From the NCBI GenBank assembly GCA_046309815.1, contig JBKCOJ010000010.1:142442-206441 (forward strand): 64,000 bases of DNA. The letters run 5' to 3'. Position 1 is the first letter of the stretch. Each line of letters opens with the position of its first letter. This document shows, piece after piece, positions 25,990 through 34,559 of the stretch. Origin of the DNA: CAITNM01 sp021298215. Lineage in GTDB: Bacteria > Pseudomonadota > Alphaproteobacteria > Paracaedibacterales > CAITNM01. Both the position numbers and the translations under genes were made by a program. Under the pieces are notes generated by a model. It worked only from the letters and a program-made list of their open reading frames with translations. It ran no database searches and was not told where the DNA came from.

Positions 25990-26874
25990 TTGATCAAGCG
26001 TAAGGATTCAACGTGTTTTGTATTTATGGTGGCGATCTTGATGTCTTCTCTTTTTACACTGCGGGGGATGATGCCTGACAATTATCAAAATTTTACTATA
26101 GCTGTTGAGTCAAGAGCTTTGGGCAATGAATCTAGAGATCCTAAAATTCCAACACTAGCTTTGGGTGGAAAAATCCCAACGCTTAACCAAGCCGAATACA
26201 TGACGCTAGAAAGCGATAAACTTTCGGATGAGTTTATTGAGTCTGCAGCAAAGTGGGGGAGAGAAGGGGTTCCTTCCGTTGATGTAGGGGCGGCTTATGG
26301 TATTATTTCGCTTATGGCCCTCGAGAGGGGAGCTATTCTTATTGCTAATGATGTTGAAAGAAGACATCTGCTTATTCTTAGAAAAAATGCGTCAAAACGA
26401 AATTTGAGTCGGCTTTTTTTAAACACGCGATCGTTTCCTGAACAGACTTCTTTCCCTCCAAATTCGGTAGGAGCGATTTTGCTGCGTCGAGTTGTGCATT
26501 TTCTTAATCCGTCGCAAATGGAATTGGCCATGGATAAAATTGTTGAGTGGTTAAAACCCGGTGGAAGCGTTTTTATTGTGACGATGAGCCCATATCATTA
26601 TTCTCTAAAAGGTTTTGATACAACCTATGAAGAAAGATGGGAAAATGGAAATCCTTGGCCGGGTGAGATTCATAATATGCGCAGCTACATTCCTGATTGT
26701 GCTAAAGACATTCCGGATTATTTGCATGTGATGGATACGAGGCCGTTAATTCAAGCACTTGAAAAAAGAGGAATGGTAATTAAGCAAGCATACCTTTTTA
26801 ATTATAAGCGTCTAAAATCACGTGGTGAAGATGTAAATGGCTACTGCGCCATCGAAGCCCAAAAGCCAATGTAG
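25990..26874 (+). CDS. exported class I SAM-dependent methyltransferase-like protein
   Basis: 294 residues. The N-terminus is a signal peptide with a KRK n-region and a VFMVAILMSSLFTL core. The domain behind it is a Rossmann methyltransferase: motif I SVDVGAAYGIISL (about 96-108), an acidic residue ending strand 2 (IANDVERRH), motif IV region AILLRRVVHFL, and the post-motif segment WLKPGGSVFIVTMSP. The start is a TTG with AAGGA about nine bases upstream; an ATG at 26026 would remove the charged n-region. A methyltransferase with an export signal is unexpected, because SAM is cytosolic. It may act in a host cell, or the signal may be an anchor. Confidence 0.75.
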   Translation: MIKRKDSTCFVFMVAILMSSLFTLRGMMPDNYQNFTIAVESRALGNESRDPKIPTLALGGKIPTLNQAEYMTLESDKLSDEFIESAAKWGREGVPSVDVGAAYGIISLMALERGAILIANDVERRHLLILRKNASKRNLSRLFLNTRSFPEQTSFPPNSVGAILLRRVVHFLNPSQMELAMDKIVEWLKPGGSVFIVTMSPYHYSLKGFDTTYEERWENGNPWPGEIHNMRSYIPDCAKDIPDYLHVMDTRPLIQALEKRGMVIKQAYLFNYKRLKSRGEDVNGYCAIEAQKPM

Positions 26875-26996
26875 ATGATGTGTTTTCTATGACGTTCCTC
26901 TACTTGATAGCATGATTCAGTGAATCATATCGATAAGTAAGATGGGTGCATGTCTCAATTTGCCTTTTCTGATCTCGAACTGGAAGAGATAAGAAT

Positions 26997-28693
26997 CTAA
27001 TTTTTTCTCGTGAAAGCGTAAATATTGGATGCTTGATTAGGTTGTGAATTGAGATTCTGATGTTGTTTGTAAGGCAAAGATAACCGTATATTAAGACCTT
27101 TATTAATCGTGCTAAATTCCTGAAATTTACCTCCAAATAATTCAACAAGACGGATAATTTCTTGAATGTCTAGGTCTGCACCATTGAAATGTTGGGAAGG
27201 TGGAAAGTGATGAGAATCGCGCAATCTTTTGATTTCAAAGCTGCTTAAACCAAAACCATTATCTATTATCTGAATGATAAGATTTTTGTCATCATTACTA
27301 GCTTCTACATAAGTGCGTATCAGAATTTCACAACCATCTTTAGTGCCTTCTAACGCTATGGATAAAAGACTTAGGATAATTTGTTTGAAACGCAGTTCAT
27401 CTGTATCAAATAAGGGGATATTATCTTGAAATTCATACGTGATTTTTTTATTTTGCAAAAACGTTAATTGAGAGATAACTAACACGCTTTCTTCTAGAGT
27501 TTTGTTTACGTTCATGGGAAGGATGTTGACTTTGGCGGTTGAGAGTTGTTTTAATTGAATAACATCCCCGTATATGTTTTCAATGATATGTAATTTTTCA
27601 GGATCACTGAGCGAATTTTTCAAAAAAATTCGAAGACGCCTTAAAATAATCTCACTTAAAACAAAAAAATCCTCATTAGATGTTTGTAAAAATTTTTCAC
27701 GAGCTTTATAAGAAAGCTGCGAAACCTGAATTAAGTGTTTTCTAAATAAATAAAGTAAGAGCAAACAGAATATAGGTATTAAGCTAAATTCTAATACCCT
27801 AGGCAAAACAAGTGCATAAAATTTTTTTCTGGAGAGCGATGAATGATGGCCAACGAGAATGATGTAGGGTAAGTCATTCATTTTTGTATAAAAGCGGTAA
27901 TCAATATGATTGTGAAGTAAAGAATTCTTTAAAAATCCCTGCTTGGGCATGGTCAAAATTTCTTGAAGGATCTCTGTGTGAAAGGGACTTTTAAAGTCAG
28001 CTTCGTTATCGGCCGTTTGTAAAATAACGTTTCCATCATAGTCTAGAATTATAAAGCTTATCTGCTCAGCCTGAGTTAATCCTATAATTTTTGTAGTAAT
28101 TGCAGCAACACTAATGCCTACTACTAGCATGCCTAAAAATTTGTTTTTTCTATATCAATTATCCCAACGCCAGCTGGAATGACCCACAATCCACTTGGAT
28201 TTCCAATTCCAGGTGGTGAAACTTGGAGTTTCCAAGGAATTTCACGGCATTTTTTTGTGTGAAGACGAAATGACATATCAATAGGGGTGGGGACTTTTCC
28301 AATCTGACTATTGGCTTGTTGCATATTTTTATCATCATCCCATTCGATAAAGGTGATGCATGACTTAGCCTTGAAATCAGCTTCCCAAACCTGAGCTAGA
28401 AACCTCGCTATATAGTGGAGATCTTTAGCTTTATCGAAGCGCATAATTTGACGGCCGGCGTAGGATAAAATACGATTAGTTTCCTCTAAAAGCTCAGAAA
28501 ATGTTTTTTCTATGTGACTAGCTTTTAAAGAAATTTCTCTATTTTCGTTGTGAATATGAGAAGTATAAATAGAATAACTTATGCCAGTTACTATCACAAA
28601 AGCTAAGATTATAATGACAGCAGCGTAATACCAAATGTCGTAAATCGGTATTTTTTTGCGACATAAGTAAGCTTCACTTTTTATTCTAAACAT
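26997..28693 (-). pseudogene. histidine-kinase-like sensor, frameshifted
   Basis: Two adjacent frames (28693-28133 and 28130-26997) read as one sensor kinase of about 565 residues. The first holds TM1 (about 24-46) and the start of an extracytoplasmic sensor domain; the second holds the rest of the sensor domain, TM2, a HisKA-like region and a HATPase_c domain. Adding one base to the T5 run (28135-28139) joins them as EKTNF-LGMLVVGI. The ATPase keeps DNGFG and a G2-like LDIQEIIRLVELFGG, but the N box reads LSLLSIALE, lacking the usual Asn. The expected MSHELRTPL box reads TSNEDFFVL, so the phosphoacceptor His is Asn. No response regulator is adjacent. It is either decayed or a pseudokinase. 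Confidence 0.7.
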
Positions 28694-28892
28694 CTAAATC
28701 TTTGTCAAAGCATTGAAGCGTAATTTTACCTACCGTATTTATTCTATTTTTTCAACTATGTATTTATATAGGTGTAATTTTTATATTTTTAATGCTAGAA
28801 TTCATTGTTTCATTATTATTATTTACATTCTTTTGAAGATAAGATACCTTCTAAAGGAAACTACGTATATTTAATGCTATTTGTAGGCTGCC

Positions 28893-29312
28893 ATGAGTAT
28901 TGCAAAGAAATTACGACAGGTGATGGACGAAAGGCATATATCTATTTATGCCCTTGAGAGAACCGCTGGCATGAAACCTAGCGTTGTACAAAATATCATT
29001 TATGGGCGCTCAAAAAACCCAGGCGTTGACACTATCAAAACCATCGCAAAAGCTTTGAATTGCAGTGTCGCTGAACTTATTGAGGAAACAAATGATCATC
29101 TTCCTTTATTTGCTGCTCCTCTAGAGCCTTGGAATCTTTCTCTTTTTGTGGAATCCTTAAAAGCGCTCGAGCTGGTGATTAAAGAGCAAAGTTTGACAAT
29201 TTCCCAAAAGGATACCTTCTCGCTTGCACAAGAAATTTATAAATATGCCGCACATAGTCCTGCTAGTACTGTTGATTTAACGTTTGTACGCTGGTTGCTT
29301 AGTAAAAAATAG
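28893..29312 (+). CDS. XRE-family HTH transcriptional regulator
   Basis: 139 residues. Residues about 5-62 form a Cro/C1-type helix-turn-helix: LRQVMDERHISIYALERTAG then KPSVVQNIIYGRSKNPG and TIKTIAKALNCSVAELIEE. The C-terminal 70 residues are helical without a recognised ligand domain. It is divergent from the broken kinase gene and upstream of two small genes on the same strand. It may regulate those neighbours; no operator was identified. It has no antitoxin partner that I can recognise. Confidence 0.85.
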   Translation: MSIAKKLRQVMDERHISIYALERTAGMKPSVVQNIIYGRSKNPGVDTIKTIAKALNCSVAELIEETNDHLPLFAAPLEPWNLSLFVESLKALELVIKEQSLTISQKDTFSLAQEIYKYAAHSPASTVDLTFVRWLLSKK

Positions 29313-29416
29313 AAATTTAGCACCATAAAATTTTTATCATTTTAATATTAAATATACGTTAACTTGCGAAAAATAATGCATTAAACATCTTTTAAATACG
29401 TAATTAAGGCCTCGCC

Positions 29417-29638
29417 ATGAAAATGAAGAAGAATCTTATATTGCAACTTACGTTGGCAAGCTTAGTGCTGAATGTCATTACGATTCTTTTAACCTGCCTA
29501 AGCCACTCTTTAGATAGCGCGTCCCCTTTTGCGCAAAGTGCTCATAAAGAAATGTCTAGCTCGGTGGTTTGTGAGGAAGCGATTAGAAAGCAGTTGCTAT
29601 CGCAAGCCGATGCACTGCTTACAAGTCTCGTCATTTAA
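29417..29638 (+). CDS. small membrane or exported protein (73 aa)
   Basis: A single hydrophobic segment (LILQLTLASLVLNVITILLTCL, about 7-28) after an MKMKKN start, then a short polar tail with a Cys (VVCEEAIRKQ). It could be a signal-anchored small membrane protein or carry a signal peptide. No family is recognised. It starts 104 bases after the XRE regulator and ends 37 bases before the next small gene on the same strand, so it may belong to the same unit. Coding is likely but not certain. Confidence 0.5.
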   Translation: MKMKKNLILQLTLASLVLNVITILLTCLSHSLDSASPFAQSAHKEMSSSVVCEEAIRKQLLSQADALLTSLVI

Positions 29639-29675
29639 GGTGAAAAAAAGAAAAATTTAACGCGCAGGGTGAACG

Positions 29676-30020
29676 ATGAAAAAGCAAGCAGTTTCTCCCA
29701 ATCATGAGCAAATATGCTCCATCCAAGAACGCCAGCGGCTTAGTCAATGGCCGCGTATTGGTATTCGTCTTGAAAAAGTCATGGCAGAGGCTGGACAAAT
29801 GGAAGATGTTGCCAGGCTGTTGCGGGAAGACGAAGGCTATGCGGAAAGTTATACGATTGAAGAACAAATTCAGCGTGCATCTGATCGCCTGCGTACTTCC
29901 ATCCGTGCCTTTGAGAAAGCCCATCACGTGAAGGTGGAAATTTTCACCGCTTTCAGTCCTTTTGCCGATTACACCGATGAATTCCTTCCCCATATCCAAA
30001 AACCTAATGAGATGTCGTAA
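29676..30020 (+). CDS. hypothetical cytoplasmic protein (114 aa)
   Basis: A soluble, charged, helical protein (for example EKVMAEAGQMEDVARLLRED and RASDRLRTSIRAFEKAHH) without signal peptide or membrane segment. AGGGTGAA stands at a good distance before the ATG. The opposite strand is also open here, but the plus-strand product has the balanced charged composition of a real protein. It follows the 73-residue membrane protein. Its convergent neighbour is the PLD-type nuclease. Function unknown. Confidence 0.6.
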   Translation: MKKQAVSPNHEQICSIQERQRLSQWPRIGIRLEKVMAEAGQMEDVARLLREDEGYAESYTIEEQIQRASDRLRTSIRAFEKAHHVKVEIFTAFSPFADYTDEFLPHIQKPNEMS

Positions 30021-30023
30021 GGA

Positions 30024-30668
30024 TTAACGGCGTGCTTGGCGCTTTGCCTTAGGCTTTTTTATTGTTTCATATGCATTTGATGTACTAAGTCGCTTTTTGA
30101 AATTCTCATTATAAAGTGCTGCAAACTCTTTATTTTTGATAATCGTTACATTTTCAGCATTTCGTTTTTCCGCGTTATTGCTGAAGTTATAAGATCCACC
30201 AATGATTGTTTCCCTATCAATAATAATAATTTTGTTATGAGCAATCGCTGGCTTGTCATCAATATACACAGCAATTCCAGCTTGCTTTAGAGCATTGATT
30301 TGTGTGTATTTTTCATAACGCTGACTTTTATCAGCAATTACGGTTACCTTCACGTTGCGTATTTTGGCGCGAATAAGAGCATCAGCAATAGGCTTAGACG
30401 TAAGACTGTAGGCTTGCATTTGCACCGATAATTGCGCTTTATCAATTTCTTGAATGATTAATGGCAAACAAGCTTGGCCTGGCGTAAAACAAGCGCGGCA
30501 GCTAAAATTTTTAGCATCAATAACAGCAGAAGAAGTTGGCTGGTAATCAGGATGAAGCACTAAATGCGTTGCAAGGCCCGCAAGAAAAGCACCTAGTATT
30601 ATTGGTAGCAACTTAATGTTTTTAGAGATAAAGCGTGGAACGTACGAAGTACGAGAATGCTTGCTCAT
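30024..30668 (-). CDS. membrane-anchored or exported PLD-family (HKD) nuclease
   Basis: 214 residues. An N-terminal hydrophobic segment (LLPIILGAFLAGLATHLVL, about 20-38) precedes one phospholipase D domain with a single HKD motif, His144-x-Lys146-x4-Asp151, in AHNKIIIIDRETIIGGSYNF. Single-HKD proteins such as the nuclease Nuc dimerise to build the active site and cut nucleic acid rather than lipid. The N-terminus suggests it works in the periplasm or outside. The C-terminus is very basic (KKPKAKRQARR), which could aid nucleic-acid binding. Phospholipase activity is the main alternative. Confidence 0.85.
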   Translation of the reverse strand: MSKHSRTSYVPRFISKNIKLLPIILGAFLAGLATHLVLHPDYQPTSSAVIDAKNFSCRACFTPGQACLPLIIQEIDKAQLSVQMQAYSLTSKPIADALIRAKIRNVKVTVIADKSQRYEKYTQINALKQAGIAVYIDDKPAIAHNKIIIIDRETIIGGSYNFSNNAEKRNAENVTIIKNKEFAALYNENFKKRLSTSNAYETIKKPKAKRQARR

Positions 30669-30844
30669 AACGTTCTTTTGTTAGTTCGATTAGATATGCT
30701 GAACCTATTAAAAATGATAGCTAGGCATTTGGCAATCCTTCGTGAGTAAGAATTTCATCTAATATTTAATAAAAACAATAAATATTAATAATTTATTATA
30801 TTTTTAGGCTGTATAATTTTCATTATTATTTAAAATAAGATATT

Positions 30845-31744
30845 ATGAGAGTTAATATATTTTTTTATTCACTCCTAATATTATTCTCGTCACTTTTTGC
30901 AGCAGGAAAAGTGCTTCCCGAAACTAATAGAAAAGATCTAAATCAACCTATTCAAAAAAAATCTAAAGCTAAGCCTAGATTTACAACAAGCACTAAATAT
31001 TCAGCATCCGTAGAAAAACCAGTTGATAGCAGAGCACGCTGGACGAAGTGGCTTAATCTCAGAAAAATTCCTAAACAACGTGATGAAAAAGTTCTGGTTT
31101 CCCCAGCATCGTCTATGGATTCTCGTGACACAACCATTTCAGCCATTACGCAAGACAGCGCATTATTTTCACCACGTCTAAAGGTGTCTCCAAGAGTAGG
31201 AAATAATCAAAGTTTAAAAATTGTGCCTGCTGATTCAGAGCTCAACGATGCAGTTGTTTCTAGCAATGATAGTTTGGCGACAACGCAAGTTGAGAGACTT
31301 CCAGCGCATTCAAGTTCTTCGCTTGCTGGAACAGATGTGCTGATGCCAGCAGCAGCGCCGCTGCAAATGGAATCTCACTTTTCCTCAGGGCCAGATATGT
31401 CATCTCAAGAAATATATGATGTGCCGAAAACGAAAGAAGCCATAGAAAGAAAACGAAGGAATTTATACGATGCTTTGAAGGATTGGCATAGTGATCTTGC
31501 AACAAAACGAGCAGAAAGTATTCGTTTACAAAATGAGATAGCACACTTAAAGTTGACCCAAATTAGAGGTGAGCAAAGAAGGAAGGAAGGGGAGTTGCGT
31601 GATTGTCACGATGATATTGATTGGATACAAGGTCATATTAATCGATGCAACAATCAATTAGCCAAATTACCAATGGAAGATATAGAAGAAAAACCAAGAT
31701 CGAAAGCGCGTAGAGGCGGGGTTATTCTTGAGGTTATTAATTAA
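30845..31744 (+). CDS. exported protein with YDVP motif and C-terminal coiled coil
   Basis: 299 residues. A signal peptide (about 1-20, IFFYSLLILFSSLFAAG) is followed by a basic, Ser/Thr-rich, apparently disordered region (about 25-180) and then a strongly charged helical, probably coiled-coil segment (about 195-275). Just before the coil is QEIYDVPK with Tyr191; YDVP is the classic Crk-type SH2 ligand once phosphorylated. That layout resembles tyrosine-phosphorylated effectors, though a single motif can be chance. A TATAAT lies at 30812-30817, 28 bases upstream. The ATG has no strong ribosome site. No known family was recognised. Confidence 0.65.
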   Translation: MRVNIFFYSLLILFSSLFAAGKVLPETNRKDLNQPIQKKSKAKPRFTTSTKYSASVEKPVDSRARWTKWLNLRKIPKQRDEKVLVSPASSMDSRDTTISAITQDSALFSPRLKVSPRVGNNQSLKIVPADSELNDAVVSSNDSLATTQVERLPAHSSSSLAGTDVLMPAAAPLQMESHFSSGPDMSSQEIYDVPKTKEAIERKRRNLYDALKDWHSDLATKRAESIRLQNEIAHLKLTQIRGEQRRKEGELRDCHDDIDWIQGHINRCNNQLAKLPMEDIEEKPRSKARRGGVILEVIN

Positions 31745-31806
31745 ATTCACTCATTCTCTCACAACTGTGCTATATTCTTATCCACTTTAGGAAATACATT
31801 TAGTGC

Positions 31807-33069
31807 ATGTCGTCTTCAAATCAAGTCATTACACTTGGTTGCCGGTTGAATACTTATGAATCAGAAGTTATTCAAAATTTGGCAACTCAAGCCGGTGTTA
31901 ATAATACAGTGTTTGTAAATACATGCGCGGTAACATCAGAAGCTGAGCGTCAAGCCCGACAAACTATTCGTAAAATTCGTCGCCAAAACCCCAATGCACA
32001 GATTATTGTAACAGGCTGCAGCGCGCAAATTAATCCATCTCAATATCAGGAAATGCCTGAAGTTTCCAAGGTCATTGGTAATGAAGAAAAGATGCAACTC
32101 CAAACCTATATGCATCTGCATAGCGCCGATAAGGTTGTCGTAAGCGATATTATGGAAGTGCGAGAAACAGCAGCGCATCTGGTGTCAGGCTTTGATGGTA
32201 AGGCAAGGGCTTTTGTCCAAGTGCAGAATGGCTGTGATCATCGCTGTACTTTTTGCACCATTCCCTATGGACGCGGTAATTCACGAAGCGTTGCTATTGG
32301 CGAAATTGTGGCGCAAATTCGAAAGCTTTTAGAAAATGGCTATCAAGAGATTGTTTTTACAGGCGTTGATATTACAGCCTATGGCGCTGATCTACCAGGG
32401 CAGCCAACGCTTGGGCAAATGATTCGCCGGGTATTGGGATTGGTGCCTGAGCTAAAGCGATTACGCTTATCTTCTCTTGATCCAGTCGAAATCGATGAAG
32501 ATTTGTGGCGCTTAATCGGCGAAGAAGAGCGGCTAATGCCGCATTTACATCTTAGCCTGCAAGCGGGTGATAACATGATCTTAAAACGCATGAAACGTCG
32601 TCATTTGCGTGAAGATGCTATTGCCTTCAGTGAGCGCGCAAAAAAGTTGCGTCCCGATGTTGTGTTTGGGGCCGATTTAATTGCTGGTTTTCCAACTGAA
32701 ACCGAAGAAATGTTTGAAAATTCCTTACGTATTGTTGAGGAATGCTCGCTTACGTATTTGCACGTGTTTCCCTATTCATCCCGTCCAGGTACGCCCGCAG
32801 CACGTATGCCGCAGCTTGATGGTAATATAATCAAAGAGCGAGCTCGTTTACTGCGTGAGCGAGGGGAAAAGGCTATTACTCGAACGCTTAATACGTTTGT
32901 GGGAAAGACCGTAAATACGCTTGTTGAAGAGCTCGATGGTGAGCTGATCAAAGGAAAAACTGACCATTTTGCACCTATTCACATTGCAGGATCTGCTAGC
33001 ATTGCATCAGTTATTCCCGTTAGAATTACAAAAGTTATGGATGATTATTTAATTGGGCAGCGTTTGTGA
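31807..33069 (+). CDS. mtaB: tRNA t6A37 methylthiotransferase MtaB
   Basis: 420 residues. This radical SAM enzyme adds methylthio to t6A37 in tRNAs reading ANN codons. The N-terminal UPF0004 domain has TLGCRLNTYESE, FVNTCAVTSEAE and TGCSAQ, three cysteines for the auxiliary cluster. The radical SAM motif is CDHRCTFCTIPYGRG. A short TRAM-like tail ends the protein. Its stop overlaps the GTG of ftsY (GTGA), the pairing usual in Alphaproteobacteria, although the dapF that often precedes them is elsewhere. Confidence 0.95.
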   Translation: MSSSNQVITLGCRLNTYESEVIQNLATQAGVNNTVFVNTCAVTSEAERQARQTIRKIRRQNPNAQIIVTGCSAQINPSQYQEMPEVSKVIGNEEKMQLQTYMHLHSADKVVVSDIMEVRETAAHLVSGFDGKARAFVQVQNGCDHRCTFCTIPYGRGNSRSVAIGEIVAQIRKLLENGYQEIVFTGVDITAYGADLPGQPTLGQMIRRVLGLVPELKRLRLSSLDPVEIDEDLWRLIGEEERLMPHLHLSLQAGDNMILKRMKRRHLREDAIAFSERAKKLRPDVVFGADLIAGFPTETEEMFENSLRIVEECSLTYLHVFPYSSRPGTPAARMPQLDGNIIKERARLLRERGEKAITRTLNTFVGKTVNTLVEELDGELIKGKTDHFAPIHIAGSASIASVIPVRITKVMDDYLIGQRL

Positions 33070-33971
33070 GTTTTTGGAAAAAATTAAAATCTGGTCTTTC
33101 AAAGACATCGCAAACATTAACACAAGGGATTACGTCCGTTTTTACCCATAAAAAACTGGATGAAGAGACGCTTGATGCTTTTGAAGATCTACTTATTTCA
33201 ACGGATATGGGAGTAAAAACAGCTACAGAACTTCGTGATTTACTTAAAAAGCAACGCCTGCATCAAGAAATTTCTGAACCAGAAATAAAAGAATGGTTGG
33301 CTGAAGAAATCACAAAAATTTTAGAGCCCGTTGCTGCCTCTCTTACAATTGATAAAAAACCTCATGTTGTCTTAGTTGTTGGAGTGAATGGCGCAGGAAA
33401 AACCACAACCATCGCTAAGCTTAGTCAACAGTGGCAAGAAGAGGGCAAAAAAGTACTCTGGGCCGCTGGAGACACATTTCGCTCAGCAGCTGTTGAGCAA
33501 TTACAGGTATGGGGGGATCGTTTAAATATTGATGTTTGCACAACAAAATCAGGAGGTGATGCCGCGGGTTTAGCTTTCGATGCTTTTCAAAAAGCTGTAC
33601 AAAATAAAGCGAATATTTTATGCATTGATACAGCGGGTAGGTTGCAGAACAAAAAGCATCTTATGGAAGAGCTAGAAAAAATTGTTCGCGTACTTAAAAA
33701 AGCAGAACCTTCCGCACCACATACTGTTTTATTGGTGCTGGACGCAACAACAGGGCAAAATGCTATCGATCAAGTGAAAATTTTTCAAGAGATTATAGGT
33801 ATTAATGCTCTTGTTATCACTAAGTTAGATGGCACCGCCAAGGGCGGTGTTGTTGTTGCTCTGGCCAAACAATTCTCCATTCCTATAATTGCCCTAGGCG
33901 TTGGAGAAAGTGCAGAAGACCTTAAGTCTTTTGACGCTTCTGATTTTTCTAGAGCTCTCGTGAGTGCTTAA
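33066..33971 (+). CDS. ftsY: signal recognition particle receptor FtsY
   Basis: 301 residues, the short form without the long acidic A domain of E. coli. The N domain (about 1-90) precedes the SRP GTPase G domain: P-loop VVGVNGAGKTTTIAKL, DTFRSAAVEQL, DTAGRLQNK, TKLDGTAKGG. It receives SRP-ribosome complexes at the inner membrane and hands them to SecYEG. Start is GTG at 33066, overlapping mtaB by four bases. Many exported proteins in this window depend on the Sec pathway, some through this route. Confidence 0.96.
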   Translation: MSFWKKLKSGLSKTSQTLTQGITSVFTHKKLDEETLDAFEDLLISTDMGVKTATELRDLLKKQRLHQEISEPEIKEWLAEEITKILEPVAASLTIDKKPHVVLVVGVNGAGKTTTIAKLSQQWQEEGKKVLWAAGDTFRSAAVEQLQVWGDRLNIDVCTTKSGGDAAGLAFDAFQKAVQNKANILCIDTAGRLQNKKHLMEELEKIVRVLKKAEPSAPHTVLLVLDATTGQNAIDQVKIFQEIIGINALVITKLDGTAKGGVVVALAKQFSIPIIALGVGESAEDLKSFDASDFSRALVSA

Positions 33972-33982
33972 TAGCTTTAGTT

Positions 33983-34019
33983 AAGCCCTTTAATAAAAAA
34001 GCATTTTTCCAAAGGGCTT
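33983..34019. terminator. inverted repeat between convergent genes, weak terminator
   Basis: AAGCCCTTT (33983-33991) pairs exactly with AAAGGGCTT (34011-34019). It lies 12 bases after ftsY and before the end of the minus-strand gene at 34040. No clear T-run follows on either strand, so it is a weak terminator candidate. Confidence 0.45.
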
Positions 34020-34039
34020 CCTAATAACTAGAATGGCTT

Positions 34040-34342
34040 TTATAGAATAACTTCTAATAAACTATAGTCGCCGCGTCCCATATAAAGATCTCCTTCTAGA
34101 ACTTTTAGAGCTGCTGCTTCTAGTGTTGCAGATCGTTCAAATCCAGGTATTTCATCTACGCAATTAATACCATCTTCTCGTAAATGCTGTATGCGTTCCC
34201 ACAATCTTTGGCACTGTTGGTCAATTTTACAGTCATTTCTTAGAGCATGCCCTTTATCTACATGATAACAATTTAGATAACTTGCTGGGTTTCTTTCTTC
34301 TCTAGTGTAAGGACTAGACGCAGTAATAATGTCTACTATCAT
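34040..34342 (-). CDS. hypothetical small soluble protein (100 aa)
   Basis: A 100-residue soluble protein with four scattered cysteines (NCYH, NDCK, QQCQ, INCVDE) and no signal peptide or known motif. The ATG at 34342 has AGGAGAT eight bases upstream, a strong ribosome site, which argues that it is a real gene. It is convergent with ftsY and divergent from the MHS transporter. The function cannot be inferred. Confidence 0.6.
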   Translation of the reverse strand: MIVDIITASSPYTREERNPASYLNCYHVDKGHALRNDCKIDQQCQRLWERIQHLREDGINCVDEIPGFERSATLEAAALKVLEGDLYMGRGDYSLLEVIL

Positions 34343-34559
34343 GATACATCTCCTTATTTTTTTCTAAGTGATCAATTCTAGCAACGTGAGTTATAGTTTT
34401 TTATATTTAAAAGTCAATAGTTTCTGTGAAAAAATGGTTAAGTATTAGCAATTTTATAAGCATTCAGATGGATTCATGCACTCTTTATAAGTAATTAGCA
34501 TGACAAAATCTCTAATTTTTACTACCTTAAAGAACTGAAAATATAAATTTGGTTTTTTT

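Noticed and set aside
26911..26927. Short palindrome ATGATTC-AGT-GAATCAT as operator or terminator
   Set aside because: It is seven base pairs in AT-rich sequence with no T-run and no link to a start codon.
26953..27000. 16-codon plus-strand frame beginning MSQFAFSDLELEE
   Set aside because: Too short, runs into the end of the kinase-like gene and has no ribosome site worth the name.
28893..29638. XRE regulator and small protein as a toxin-antitoxin pair
   Set aside because: The small protein has a membrane segment and no toxin motif, and 104 bases separate the two; no antitoxin signature was seen.
29631..29999. Minus-strand 122-codon frame opposite the 114-residue gene
   Set aside because: Composition is rich in Phe, Leu and His without pattern, and the plus strand has a good ribosome site and balanced charges.
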